Of a stretch of 64,000 nt of DNA, positions 40,766 to 50,490 are shown one piece after another. This DNA comes from Dehalogenimonas sp. 4OHTPN. Lineage in GTDB: Bacteria; Chloroflexota; Dehalococcoidia; Dehalococcoidales; Dehalococcoidaceae. The notes under the pieces are model-generated. The model saw nothing but the letters and a program-made list of their open reading frames with translations, ran no database searches and was not told the DNA's origin. The position numbers and the translations under genes are program-made. The stretch is from NCBI RefSeq assembly GCF_040448695.1, contig NZ_CP159307.1, positions 1,488,001 through 1,552,000 on the forward strand, in the 5' to 3' direction. Position 1 is the stretch's first letter, and every line of letters starts with the position of its first letter.

Positions 40766-43612
40766 TTGATTTACCGCATTGACGTTATGCCAGCACCGGG
40801 GCTGCCGGACCGCCGCGGCGCCGCTCTCCTCAAGGACATCGCCGATCTGAACCTGTCCGGAGTGAGTTCCGCCCGGGTTGTTGAAGTCTACTGGCTGAAG
40901 GGCGGCATCGACCGGGCGTCGGCGGAGACAATTGCCCGCGAAGCGCTGACCGATCCGGTGACCGAAACATTCCGAATCGACGAGCCGGCGGAAAAAACCA
41001 CCACCGACCGCGCCGTATTGGTCGCTCACAATCCCGGGGTCACCGACCCGGTCGAAGAAACCATTCTGAAAGCCGGCGCCGATCTGGGTATCGCGCTTGA
41101 AGCCGCCCGTACCGGGCGGCTGTATCTCCTGGGCGGCAGCTTCAGCCAGCCGACGCTCGACCTGATTACCAACCGCCTGCTCCTGAACCCCATCGTCCAG
41201 CACGCGGTAAACGAACAATCGGTCATCTTCGGCGAAAATCCCGTTTATCATTTCCACCTCCGCCAAATAGACCTGCCGGACGGAGATGCCGCGCTGTGCG
41301 ACGTGGGTAAGCTCTTCTGCCTGTCGCCGGACGAGGTAAGGGCCGCCGCTGAATATTATGCTAAGGCAGGAAGTAAACCGACCGACGTGGAACTGGAGAC
41401 ACTGGCTCAGTCCTGGAGCGAGCACTGCGTCCACAAGACTTTCAAGGCCAAATACGATTTCAATGGGCAGGTCATTGATAACCTGCTGAAATCCACCATC
41501 GCCCGGGCGACGAAACAGCTCGATAAACCATGGTGCTTGTCAGTATTCGTGGACAACTCCGGCGTCATCGACTTCGACGGTGAGAACGCCGTCTGTTTCA
41601 AGGTCGAAACCCACAACCACCCCTCGGCCGTCGAGCCGTACGGCGGCGCCGCCACCGGACTTGGCGGCGTCATCAGGGACGTGCTCGGCACCGGCCTTGC
41701 GGCGCGGCCGATTTTCAACACCGATGTTTTCTGCTTCGGCGAACCGGATATGGCTTACGAGGAACTGCCGGCCGGGACGCTGCACCCGCGCCGCGTTTTC
41801 AAAGGCGTCCGGGCTGGGGTGGCGGATTACGGCAACCGCATGGGCATACCCACCGTGAACGGCGCCGTCTTGTTCGATGACCGCTACACCGGCAACCCGC
41901 TGGTCTTTTGCGGCACGGCAGGCATTATGCCGGCCTGGGCGGCCAAGCCGGGTAAACAGTCTCCCGGAGATCTGGTCGTCTTAATGGGCGGCAGAACCGG
42001 CCGTGACGGCATTCACGGCGTGACCTTCTCGTCTGAGGAATTGTCCGATAAATCAAACGAGCAGTCTTTTTCTTCGGTGCAAATTGGCAACCCCATCGTT
42101 GAGAAGCGGATGACCGAGGCTATCCTGAAAGCCCGGGATGAAAGGCTCTTCACCCGAATCACCGACGTCGGCGGCGGCGGCCTGTCTTCAGCTGTTGGCG
42201 AGATGGGCGAAAGCACCGGAGCCACGGTTTATCTCGACCGAGTGCCGCTGAAATATTCCGGATTATCCTACGCCGAGATCTGGATCTCCGAGTCTCAGGA
42301 GCGCATGGTTCTGGCCGTACCGCCTCAAAACTTCAACAGACTGCTGGAAATCTGCCGCGGCGAAGGCGTGGAAGCCACCGCTATCGGCGAATTTACCTCT
42401 GATAAAAAACTCAGGCTCTATTTTAACGATAACCTCGTCTGCGACCTTGAGATGGAATTCCTGCACAGCGGGCGGCCCCAGCTCGAACTCAAGGCAACCT
42501 ATAAGCCGGCGGCTTTCCCGGAACCGACCTTCCCCTGCCCGGCGCGGCTTGATGACGACCTGCTAACACTGCTATCACGCTGGAACACCTGCTCTAAGGA
42601 ATGGATCATCCGCCAGTACGATCACGAAGTGCAGGGCGGCAGCCTGCTGAAGCCCCTGGTGGGTCAAAATTCCGACGGTCCGGGAGATGCCGCCGTCATC
42701 CGCCCGGTGCTGGATTCAGGGCGAGGCGTTATTGTGGCCTGCGGCATTAACCCGGCCTACTCCGAGATTGACACCTACCGCATGGCGGCCTCAGCCATCG
42801 ATGAAGCCGTCAGGAACACTGTCGCTGCCGGCGGTTCGCTCGACAGACTGGCCTTACTGGATAATTTCTGCTGGGGCTCGGTCAAGGACGAGCAAAGCCT
42901 GGGCGCGCTGATCCGAGCCGCCCAGGCATGCGCTGACCTTTCCCTGGCTTACGGCACCCCGTTCATCTCCGGCAAGGACTCTCTCAATAACCAGTTTCGG
43001 GTCGGCGACAGAGTGGTTTCCATCCCGCACACCCTCCTGGTTTCAGCCATCGGAATCATGCCCGACGCCGAACGGGCGGTGACCATGGACTTTAAAGGCG
43101 ATGGGAACCTGGTCTACCTGGTGGGCGAAACTAAAGCCGAACTCGGCGGTTCCGCTTATTACGCCGCCCGCGGCTTCATAGGGAATTCGGCCCCGGCAGT
43201 GGCGCCGGCATCGGCGAAGGCGGCTTACCAAAGGCTGTCCGCCGCTACCGCCCGCGGCCTGGCGCGCGCCTGTCACGACCTGTCGGAAGGCGGTCTGGGG
43301 GTCGCCCTGGCAGAGATGGCCTTTGCCGGCGGGCTTGGGGCCAGGATAAATTTAAGCCGGGTACCCCAGCCCGGCGACATCATGCGGGATGACTGCCTCC
43401 TCTTCTCCGAGTCCAATTCCCGGCTTCTGGTGGAGGTGGCGCCCGCCGACCGGGCTGATTTTGAGTTTATTATGGAAAGTTCAGCCTTCGGGCTCATCGG
43501 CGAAGTGACCAGCAGCCCCCGCCTGAAGGTCCAGGGGCTTAACGGCAGCCTGGCCATCGACCAGCCGTTAAGCGAACTGAAAAACGCCTGGCAGAGGCCG
43601 CTGAAATGGTAA
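40766..43612 (+). CDS. purL: Phosphoribosylformylglycinamidine synthase, PurS-PurL fusion
   Basis: Purine synthesis: FGAR to FGAM. About 948 aa. Residues 1-80 are PurS-like (LIYRIDVMPAPGLPDRRG), and a second PurS-like segment (RAVLVAHNPGVTDPVEETIL) follows to about 170. The PurL body has SWSEHCVHKTFK, 'KVETHNHPSAVEPYGGAATG' and 'ITDVGGGGLSSAVGEMGE', the two AIRS-type halves. Start TTG chosen because PurS proteins begin at this point. purQ overlaps the end by 7 bases, giving the complete PurSLQ set. Confidence 0.95.
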   Translation: MIYRIDVMPAPGLPDRRGAALLKDIADLNLSGVSSARVVEVYWLKGGIDRASAETIAREALTDPVTETFRIDEPAEKTTTDRAVLVAHNPGVTDPVEETILKAGADLGIALEAARTGRLYLLGGSFSQPTLDLITNRLLLNPIVQHAVNEQSVIFGENPVYHFHLRQIDLPDGDAALCDVGKLFCLSPDEVRAAAEYYAKAGSKPTDVELETLAQSWSEHCVHKTFKAKYDFNGQVIDNLLKSTIARATKQLDKPWCLSVFVDNSGVIDFDGENAVCFKVETHNHPSAVEPYGGAATGLGGVIRDVLGTGLAARPIFNTDVFCFGEPDMAYEELPAGTLHPRRVFKGVRAGVADYGNRMGIPTVNGAVLFDDRYTGNPLVFCGTAGIMPAWAAKPGKQSPGDLVVLMGGRTGRDGIHGVTFSSEELSDKSNEQSFSSVQIGNPIVEKRMTEAILKARDERLFTRITDVGGGGLSSAVGEMGESTGATVYLDRVPLKYSGLSYAEIWISESQERMVLAVPPQNFNRLLEICRGEGVEATAIGEFTSDKKLRLYFNDNLVCDLEMEFLHSGRPQLELKATYKPAAFPEPTFPCPARLDDDLLTLLSRWNTCSKEWIIRQYDHEVQGGSLLKPLVGQNSDGPGDAAVIRPVLDSGRGVIVACGINPAYSEIDTYRMAASAIDEAVRNTVAAGGSLDRLALLDNFCWGSVKDEQSLGALIRAAQACADLSLAYGTPFISGKDSLNNQFRVGDRVVSIPHTLLVSAIGIMPDAERAVTMDFKGDGNLVYLVGETKAELGGSAYYAARGFIGNSAPAVAPASAKAAYQRLSAATARGLARACHDLSEGGLGVALAEMAFAGGLGARINLSRVPQPGDIMRDDCLLFSESNSRLLVEVAPADRADFEFIMESSAFGLIGEVTSSPRLKVQGLNGSLAIDQPLSELKNAWQRPLKW

Positions 43613-44379
43613 AAGAAGTGCGCGTCATGGTGCTGCGGGCGCCGGGTACCAACTGTGACCGGGAACTTGCTCATGCCTTCGAGATGGCCGGAGGTAAACC
43701 AAGGATAACCCACATGAACGAACTGATTGGCGGTTCACAAAAACTGACCGATTACCATATCCTGGGACTGCCCGGCGGTTTCTCCTATGGTGACGACCTC
43801 GGCGCCGGCAAGGTACAGGCCAACGAGATGCGGCTGCGCCTTTTTGAGCAGCTTGCCGCGTTTATCGACCGCGGCGGTCTGATTATAGGTATCTGCAATG
43901 GCTTTCAGGTGCTCATCAAAACCGGCATCCTGCCCGGGCCGGCCAGGCAGGAACTGCCTCACGTCACTCTGACCAATAACGATTCCGGGCGTTTTGAATG
44001 CCGGTGGGTGAAACTGTCCAGCACCCCGGGTAACCGCTGCGTCTGGACTGAGGGCATCGAGCAGCTGGAAGCGCCGGTGGCCCATGGGGAAGGCAAACTG
44101 GTTGCCGCGCCGTCCACCCTGAGCCGGCTGCGGGCTGTATTTTATTACGCCGACGCTAACTGGCGGCCGACCGCTGAATACCCGGCCAACCCTAACGGCT
44201 CCGTGGGCAACATTGCCGCGCTGACGGACGATACCGGCCGGGTCTTTGCTTTGATGCCTCACCCGGAACGGTTTGTCCGAGCCTCCCAGCACCCCGCTTG
44301 GACGCGCCGGAACATCGAGGAACCCGGCGCCGGGCTGAGGATTTTCCAGAACGGCGTCGACGCCGCCAGGCGCGGTTGA
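43606..44379 (+). CDS. purQ: FGAM synthase glutaminase subunit PurQ
   Basis: 257 aa class I glutamine amidotransferase supplying ammonia to PurL. Nucleophile Cys in IIGICNGFQVLIK, with His/Glu of the triad in LMPHPER; 'LPGGFSYGDDLGAG' is the oxyanion region. Overlaps purSL by 7 bases (ATGGTAA). Confidence 0.96.
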   Translation: MVKEVRVMVLRAPGTNCDRELAHAFEMAGGKPRITHMNELIGGSQKLTDYHILGLPGGFSYGDDLGAGKVQANEMRLRLFEQLAAFIDRGGLIIGICNGFQVLIKTGILPGPARQELPHVTLTNNDSGRFECRWVKLSSTPGNRCVWTEGIEQLEAPVAHGEGKLVAAPSTLSRLRAVFYYADANWRPTAEYPANPNGSVGNIAALTDDTGRVFALMPHPERFVRASQHPAWTRRNIEEPGAGLRIFQNGVDAARRG

Positions 44380-44447
44380 TGCCCCCCGGCCATTTATTTT
44401 TCAGCATCAGGGATGTACAATGTTGCCGCATCTTGGAGTAACGCTCG

Positions 44448-44903
44448 ATGAATAAGAATTATTTTCGGCTTGTTTGGCGCCTGACCGCAATTCTTTTAAC
44501 CTGCGCCCTCGCCTTTTCAGGCTGCGGCGGCGGAGATCCGGCCGCGACCACCAGCCATCCCCCGGCCGTGACGACAAACCCGCCGACAACTGCTCCGACG
44601 ACCGCAGCCACCACCACGCCGACCACCACGCCGACTACCACGCCTGCCCCGACCACGACTCCGCCGCCATCCATCAACGCCGCAGCTCTATATGCCAGCA
44701 GCTGCGCGGCCTGCCACGGCGCCAACCGGCAAGGGGTGATGTCCGGAACCACCGTGCTGGGGCCGGCGATTCCGCCTACCATGAATTTCATCGTCAACCG
44801 GACCGAAGCCCAGCTGGCGATGTTCCTTTCCGGCCACGCCACGAGCATCAACATGACCAACCCTGAACGGGCTGCCCTGGCAGCTTTCCTGAAAAACCCC
44901 TGA
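44448..44903 (+). CDS. Lipoprotein with c-type heme motif
   Basis: 151 aa. Signal peptide with lipobox AFSGC (Cys about 26), followed by a Thr/Pro tether with repeated TTTP/TTPT units (about 30-75). A small cytochrome-c-like domain follows with CAACH (heme attachment) and a distal Met candidate in 'TNPERAALAAFLKNP' or 'PTMNF'. Predicted to be anchored to the outer face of the membrane. GGAG precedes the ATG. Paralogous to the next gene. Confidence 0.85.
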   Translation: MNKNYFRLVWRLTAILLTCALAFSGCGGGDPAATTSHPPAVTTNPPTTAPTTAATTTPTTTPTTTPAPTTTPPPSINAAALYASSCAACHGANRQGVMSGTTVLGPAIPPTMNFIVNRTEAQLAMFLSGHATSINMTNPERAALAAFLKNP

Positions 44904-44921
44904 AGTCGTAAACCTGATACC

Positions 44922-44950
44922 AAAAAAGGGGCTTTTCAAGCCTCTTTTTT
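44922..44950 (+). terminator. Intrinsic terminator
   Basis: AAAAAAGGGGCTT / AAGCCTCTTTTTT hairpin (TTC loop), followed by GTTTTG, between the two heme lipoprotein genes. Confidence 0.8.
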
Positions 44951-45011
44951 GTTTTGAAATGGAATATTTTATTGCTACATTAAGTGGGAGAGCTTTTTTC
45001 GGAGGAAATCA

Positions 45012-45362
45012 ATGAATAACCTGAAAAACAAGGGACTGCGTTCAATAGCCGCCGCCGGTTTGATATTAACCGGTATCGGCCTGTCAGCCTGCGGCGGCGG
45101 CACGCCCACTACCCAACCGACAACTTCAAACCCGCCGACCGGCACCCTCAGCGGGGGCGCCCTGATTTATTCCAATACCTGCGCCTCCTGCCACGGCGTC
45201 AACCGGACCGGCACGACTTTGGCTCCGGATATCAGCGTTAATTCTCCGCGCATCAGCGGGAAAACTGAAAACGCCCTGGTGGTCTGGATTTCAACCCATT
45301 CCCCGGTACCGCTGTCTTCCGCCGAACGCAACCTCCTGGCCACCTTTCTGAAGACGCCGTAA
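45012..45362 (+). CDS. Lipoprotein with c-type heme motif
   Basis: 116 aa. Signal peptide with lipobox LSAC (Cys about 28), short Thr/Pro tether, then CASCH with 'GVNRTGTTLAPDIS' and a C-terminal helix 'AERNLLATFLKTP' like that of the upstream paralogue. GGAGGAAATCA before the ATG. It has its own terminator. A monoheme electron carrier on the membrane surface is the likely role; heme maturation genes are not in the window. Confidence 0.85.
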   Translation: MNNLKNKGLRSIAAAGLILTGIGLSACGGGTPTTQPTTSNPPTGTLSGGALIYSNTCASCHGVNRTGTTLAPDISVNSPRISGKTENALVVWISTHSPVPLSSAERNLLATFLKTP

Positions 45363-45367
45363 ACAGG

Positions 45368-45396
45368 AAGAGGGGCTTTCGCCCCTCTTCAGTTTT
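45368..45396 (+). terminator. Intrinsic terminator
   Basis: GAAGAGGGGC/GCCCCTCTTC with a TTTC loop, followed by AGTTTTA. It separates the heme lipoprotein gene from the convergent GuaB3-like gene. Confidence 0.85.
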
Positions 45397-45411
45397 ATCC
45401 CGAGTGTCGAG

Positions 45412-46554
45412 TTAAACGCATTTAGACAACTGGTAGCTCTTGCCCTCGGTGGTGATGGCCGGAGCGATGACCATTTCCGCCCGCTGCATGTCGCGGATGG
45501 TAGCGGCGCCGCAGACGCCCATAACCGTCCGGAGAGCGCCGACGAAGTTCTGGGAGCCGTCGACGACTGAGGTGGGACCAAAAAGTATCTGCTCCAGCGG
45601 CGCGGTGGTGCCCACCTTGATGCGGGTGCCGCGGGGCAGCGATGGGTGCGGATGGCTCATACCCCAGTGGTAGCCGTGACCCGGCGCCTCTTTGGCCTGG
45701 GCGATGATGGAGCCGAACATGGCAGCGTCGGCGCCGGCGGCAATGGCTTTGCAGAAGTCGCCGCCTTTCTTGAAACCGCCATCGGTTATAATCGAAACAT
45801 AGCGTCCGGTCTCAGCCAGATAAGCCTCCCGCGCGGCGGCGCAGTCCATGGTGGCGGTGATCTGCGGCACGCCCAGGCCAAGAACTTCACGGGAGGTGCA
45901 GGCGGCACCGGGCCCGACGCCTACCAGGATCGCAGCCACGCCCTGGCGCATCAGTTCAAGAGTGGCGGAGTAGCTGACGCAGTTGCCGACCATGACCGGA
46001 ATCTTGAGGCTGGCGCAAAGCTCGGAGAAGATGAGGCCGCGGTAGCTTTTGGAGATATGGCGGGCGGTGGTGACGGTGGAGGCGACGACCAGGATATCGG
46101 CGCCGGCTTCGGCGATGACCGGGGCCAGCCGCTTGGCGTTGGCCGGCATGACGGCTACGGCGGCGGTGCCGCCGGCGGCTTTGACAGCCTTGACCCGTTC
46201 GGCGACCAGATCATCTTTGATAGGTTCGGTGTAGATCTTTTGAAGCAGGGCGGTGACTTCGGACTGGGGCGTTTCGGCGATCTCAGCCAGAACCGCTTCG
46301 GCGTCGTGGTAGCGTGCCTGGATGCCCTCGCCGTGCAGCACTGCCAGGCCGCCGAGCTGGCTCATCCTGACCGCCATCTTGACGTCGGTGACAGCGTCCA
46401 TCGCCGAGGCGACAACAGGTATTTTGAAGGCCACCTCGCCGATCTTGAAGCCGATATCGGTCTGTTCGGGATTAATGGTCACATCGCCGGGGACGATGGC
46501 AACCTCATCGAATCCATATGAACGGCGTAATTCTTTGAACTGGGGGTGGGTCAC
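45412..46554 (-). CDS. IMP dehydrogenase-related protein, GuaB3 type
   Basis: 380 aa from GTG, which follows AAGGAGG. TIM barrel of the IMPDH/GMP reductase family without CBS domains. The catalytic loop Cys is in GVGPGAACTSREV, and the phosphate-binding region is 'IITDGGFKKGGDF'. The GuaB3 subgroup is widespread in Actinobacteria and Chloroflexota; its exact reaction is not well established. An upstream in-frame extension of about 118 codons is rejected because it precedes the promoter and ribosome site. Confidence 0.9.
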   Translation of the reverse strand: MTHPQFKELRRSYGFDEVAIVPGDVTINPEQTDIGFKIGEVAFKIPVVASAMDAVTDVKMAVRMSQLGGLAVLHGEGIQARYHDAEAVLAEIAETPQSEVTALLQKIYTEPIKDDLVAERVKAVKAAGGTAAVAVMPANAKRLAPVIAEAGADILVVASTVTTARHISKSYRGLIFSELCASLKIPVMVGNCVSYSATLELMRQGVAAILVGVGPGAACTSREVLGLGVPQITATMDCAAAREAYLAETGRYVSIITDGGFKKGGDFCKAIAAGADAAMFGSIIAQAKEAPGHGYHWGMSHPHPSLPRGTRIKVGTTAPLEQILFGPTSVVDGSQNFVGALRTVMGVCGAATIRDMQRAEMVIAPAITTEGKSYQLSKCV

Positions 46555-46579
46555 TTCTGGCCTCCTTGTTTGAAGGGTA

Positions 46580-46608
46580 ACTATAACAAATGATGTCCGG
46601 AGGGTCAA
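46580..46608 (-). promoter_or_regulatory. Promoter of the GuaB3-like gene
   Basis: Minus strand: TTGACC (46608-46603), 17-base spacer, TATAGT (46585-46580), 26 bases before the GTG start. Confidence 0.65.
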
Positions 46609-46666
46609 GATAAACAGGTAAAAAGCCGCCTCGGGCCGGGTGCCACGCCGTCGCGCCGGCAGATTA

Positions 46667-49600
46667 CTAGACGATGATGCCGGCCTGTTCCGGGGAAGAT
46701 TCCGGCGGCCGGAGCGGCAAATCAATAAAGAAAGTGGCGCCCGCGCCCTGCTGGCTCTCAGCCCATATCTTGCCGCCGTGGCTCTGTACCACGCCGTGGC
46801 TGATGGACAGGCCCAGGCCGGTGCCCTGGCCCACCTCCTTGGTGGTAAAGAAGGGATCGAAAAGCCGGGGCAGCACATCCGCGGGTATCCCCGGACCGTC
46901 ATCCGCAAAGCTAATGCGGATCACCCCTTCATCAGGGAGGAAGCGGGTGGTTACCACCAGCCGGCCGCGATGGTGTGTCTGGATCATGAAAAATTCGGCG
47001 TTAATGATGTTCAAAAACACTTGCTGAAGCTGGAAATAATCCGCGGTGATCTCCGGCAATTCCTGGTCCAGGTCGGTGATCACTTCTATATTGTGGATTT
47101 TTTGCTCGTAAGCCCTCAGCACCAGCGTCCGAGTGATGACGTCGTTGATTGAAAGGGGCGCCCTGGCCTGCTGGTGCCGCCGGGCGAAAATAAGCAAGTT
47201 TTTAACCACGTCAGCCGCCCGTCGCGCTTCTGAGTGAATAATTTCAATGTCAGCGCGGACGCTGTCAGGCAGGTCAGCCGACAGCGCCAGTTCAGAGAAA
47301 CCGAGGACGCCGGTGAGGGGATTGTTGATCTCATGGGCGATGCCAGCCGCCAGTTCGCCGACCGAAGCCAGCCGGTTGGTCACCATCAGCTTTTCCTGCA
47401 TCTTCTTGCGTTCGGTAATATCCTGCGCGATGTGGACAGTGGCAACCACCTCTCCGGCGGGACCGAACATGGGATAGGTTGAAACGATGGTATAAGTTCC
47501 CTTTGCCGCGTTGTGGATTTCGACCTCAGCCGGCTGGCCGTTGTCCAGAGTTCGCAGGTGAGGGCAATCGTGCACCGGCTCATCGGTGCCGTGGGAAACT
47601 TCGAAACAGGTTTTTCCGATGAGTTCTTCCGGCGTTGAGTTAAGCTTTTCAGCGAAGGCTTTATTCACTCGAAGGATCTTGAAATCACGGTCCTGAATGG
47701 AAACAGGGGTGGAAATGGCGTCGAAAGTCGCCCGCCACTCCTCGGAGGCTCTTAGCAGCTGGTCCTCCATTGTTTGATGCTGGGTGACATCTCGGAAACT
47801 CCAAACCCGGCCGACAATTTGCTCTCCGATTTTCTGCGGCCGGGAATAGCGCTCGAAGACACGGCCGTCTTTGAAGAGCAGGGTGTCAAAACTGGACCTT
47901 GACGGGTGAGCGTAGAGCTCGTGAACCTTATCCAGGAATTGTTGGGGCTCCGCCAGCTGGCTAAGCACGTTGTCAAGGAGGGCATTGTCATCCCCCTTGG
48001 CCATCAGGGACTTGGGGATGCCCCACATCTTGGCGAAACGGCTGGAATAACGCTGAACTTTGCCGTCAAGGCCGACCACCAGGATGCCGTCGGCAGTAGC
48101 TTCAAGAGTGGCAGCCAAAAGGGACATCGAGCGCCGGAGCTCCGCCTCGGCTTTTTTTCTCTCGGTAATATCTCGGGCCACCGACAGCACCATTTGCCGC
48201 CCGCCGAGCTGTATCTGCCGGGCATTGATTTCAACCGGAATGCGCCGGCCGTCTTTAGCTATATGCACCTGCTCGAATACGGCGGAACCGCAGGCGGCCA
48301 TCTGTTCAACCACCCTGGATTCGAGTTTAACCGCAGAGTCATCAATGTCCGCCACAGTCATTCCCAGTAATTCATCGCGCCGGTAGCCGAGCACCTGGCA
48401 AGCCCGGTCGTTGACTTCAATAAAGCGGCCTTGTTCATCGTGGAAGAACACGGCGTCGTTGGAGCTGTTGAACAGCAGACGGTGCTTTTCCTCCGACAGC
48501 CTGATCGCTTCTTCGGTTTTTTTCTGTTCAGAGATATCCATTGAAGTAAAAACGATGCCCCTGGAAAGGTCAGCCATATCCAGAGGCGAGGCCGAGAGCA
48601 GCATCGGGAAATGACTTCCGTCGCGGCGCCGGGCCGTTATTTCTCCGGTCATTTGACCGCTCGCCTGCAGCCGTGAATACAACTCAGTGCCGACCTTTTC
48701 ATATTCAGCGTCGCTGTCATATAAAATCCGGGTGCTCCGGCCGATCAACTCTTCCCGGCTGTAGCCCGCCATCTGGTACATAGTTTCGTTGGCTTCTACA
48801 ATCACCCGCCCGACAGCGACGGCGATGCCCACTGGCGCGGCACGGAATATGGCCGCCAGTTTGGCTTCCCTCTCCTTGAGAGAGGTTTCAAATAGCTTTC
48901 TCTCGGTGATGTCCTGAATGGCGAAGACAACGCCCCGTGACAGGTCGTTTTTTTCCAGAACAGCGCCCGATACAATCGCCTGGAAAACCGATCCGTCTTT
49001 GCGCCTTACCGGCATCTCCAGGGTAACGCGTCCGGCGCTTTCAAGCCCGGCGTGAAGTTGATCGCCCAGCCTTCGGTAGTCGGTGTCGCTGGAATAAAGG
49101 ACCCTGGACGAATGGCCAACCAGTTCTTCCCGCTGGTAACCGCACATGTTGCAAGCGGCATCGTTGACCTCCCAGATCACCCGGTCTACTGAAACCACGA
49201 TGCCTACCGGTTCCGCCTTGAAAATAGCCGCCAGCTCCGCCTCACGCTCTTTGAGTTCGGCCTGTATGCGGCGCCGTTCGGTGATGTCCCTGGTAACGCC
49301 CAGGATATGGGAAGGCCGGCCTTCATCTTTGACGACGCTGACGGACACCTCGGTCCAAACAGTGCCGCCGTCTTTTCGCGGCTGCTCTATCTCCAGGTAC
49401 GCCGGCCCGAGGCTACGGCCGGCATCAGCCGCGGAAATTGCCTGGGCCAACCCCTGGCGCACTACCGCCGCCGAATCAGGGCAAACCGCCTCTTCAATGG
49501 ATTGCCGCATCACTTCTTCCGGCGTGAAGCCCCGGAGCTGGTAAACAGATGGACTGACGTAGGTAAACCGCCCGTTAAAAGACATGGTCCAAATTACATC

Positions 49601-50416
49601 TGTGGTTTTTTCCGCCAGCAGCCGGTACCGGTGTTCCGATTCCCGCAGCGCCTCTTCGGCGTTTTTGGCCTGGGTGATGTCCTTGATGACGCCGAAAACG
49701 CGGCGCTCGGCGGCGTCATATTCAGCCACCGACTGCACCCAGGCGGTTTGCCCGTCATTGGGGCGCCTGATGCGGAACTCCACATTGTAAGGCTTACCGC
49801 CGCCGATCAATTCGGACAGGGCGCGGTCCAGGCCGGTCCGGTACTCCGGCAGCGGCACCGCCTGCACCTGTGACAGCGTCCATTCGGTCCCCTCCAACCC
49901 GTATATGATACGGGCGCTTTCCGAGGCGACAACTTTCATCTCATCAAGCAGGATTTCCCAGCGCCCGAAGCCCAGCACTTCACCCATGGCTTCCAGCCGC
50001 CGCTGGGCTTGCCTCAGCGACTGTTCCTTCCGATGGCGTTCGACGGCCACGTCAAGCGCCTGCACCAGAGACGCGCCGCCGTCCTTTAGCGCCGCTACTT
50101 CGCCGGCGCCGGCTTTGAGGTATTCGGCCGCGGCGGTACCGCCGGATTCGCCGCTTAAGACTACCAGAGGCACCTGAGGCGCCCGTCGGACGGCTGCCCG
50201 GACGATATCCAGCGCGGCTCCATCGGCGCCGTTGGTATCCAAGAGGAGCAGGTCGGTGTGCCGGCCGCCCTCGACCGCCTCCAGAGCGGCCTCAATTTGG
50301 GACACCGATTCGACAATAAAACGTTCGCCGCCAAATCGCGCCAAAAGGTCGTTGACCTCCCGGGCGCCGGCGGCGAGCGGAGTGATGAGTAGGATTTTTT
50401 GTCTGCTGATCGTCAT
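46667..50416 (-). CDS. Multi-PAS sensor histidine kinase with N-terminal receiver-like domain
   Basis: About 1249 aa, cytosolic. The N-terminus (about 1-130) resembles a receiver (LLLLDTNGADG) but without the normal acidic pocket. Seven PAS domains follow (each ending in a VTRDITERRR-type strand), the third and fourth being close duplicates. Then come HisKA with phospho-His in AGIAHEINNPLTGVLGFSE and HATPase with GQGTGLGLSISHGV. No partner regulator is next to it. Start uncertain: ATG 50416 or an in-frame TTG at 50455. Neither has a ribosome site. Strong promoter and a perfect palindrome upstream. Confidence 0.9.
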   Translation of the reverse strand: MTISRQKILLITPLAAGAREVNDLLARFGGERFIVESVSQIEAALEAVEGGRHTDLLLLDTNGADGAALDIVRAAVRRAPQVPLVVLSGESGGTAAAEYLKAGAGEVAALKDGGASLVQALDVAVERHRKEQSLRQAQRRLEAMGEVLGFGRWEILLDEMKVVASESARIIYGLEGTEWTLSQVQAVPLPEYRTGLDRALSELIGGGKPYNVEFRIRRPNDGQTAWVQSVAEYDAAERRVFGVIKDITQAKNAEEALRESEHRYRLLAEKTTDVIWTMSFNGRFTYVSPSVYQLRGFTPEEVMRQSIEEAVCPDSAAVVRQGLAQAISAADAGRSLGPAYLEIEQPRKDGGTVWTEVSVSVVKDEGRPSHILGVTRDITERRRIQAELKEREAELAAIFKAEPVGIVVSVDRVIWEVNDAACNMCGYQREELVGHSSRVLYSSDTDYRRLGDQLHAGLESAGRVTLEMPVRRKDGSVFQAIVSGAVLEKNDLSRGVVFAIQDITERKLFETSLKEREAKLAAIFRAAPVGIAVAVGRVIVEANETMYQMAGYSREELIGRSTRILYDSDAEYEKVGTELYSRLQASGQMTGEITARRRDGSHFPMLLSASPLDMADLSRGIVFTSMDISEQKKTEEAIRLSEEKHRLLFNSSNDAVFFHDEQGRFIEVNDRACQVLGYRRDELLGMTVADIDDSAVKLESRVVEQMAACGSAVFEQVHIAKDGRRIPVEINARQIQLGGRQMVLSVARDITERKKAEAELRRSMSLLAATLEATADGILVVGLDGKVQRYSSRFAKMWGIPKSLMAKGDDNALLDNVLSQLAEPQQFLDKVHELYAHPSRSSFDTLLFKDGRVFERYSRPQKIGEQIVGRVWSFRDVTQHQTMEDQLLRASEEWRATFDAISTPVSIQDRDFKILRVNKAFAEKLNSTPEELIGKTCFEVSHGTDEPVHDCPHLRTLDNGQPAEVEIHNAAKGTYTIVSTYPMFGPAGEVVATVHIAQDITERKKMQEKLMVTNRLASVGELAAGIAHEINNPLTGVLGFSELALSADLPDSVRADIEIIHSEARRAADVVKNLLIFARRHQQARAPLSINDVITRTLVLRAYEQKIHNIEVITDLDQELPEITADYFQLQQVFLNIINAEFFMIQTHHRGRLVVTTRFLPDEGVIRISFADDGPGIPADVLPRLFDPFFTTKEVGQGTGLGLSISHGVVQSHGGKIWAESQQGAGATFFIDLPLRPPESSPEQAGIIV

Positions 50417-50490
50417 CTTATGCTGTTGGTGCGACCGCTTGGACGAACCGGACAAGCTTTAACCAGCGCCACGGATCCTGGTGCCGATCA

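Noticed and set aside
44600-44690. Tandem repeat array as mobile DNA
   Set aside because: The ACCACGCCGACC-type repetition encodes the Thr/Pro tether of the lipoprotein and is coding low complexity.
46555-46908. 118-residue upstream extension of the GuaB3-like protein
   Set aside because: It overlaps the kinase gene and precedes the TTGACC/TATAGT promoter and AAGGAGG site.
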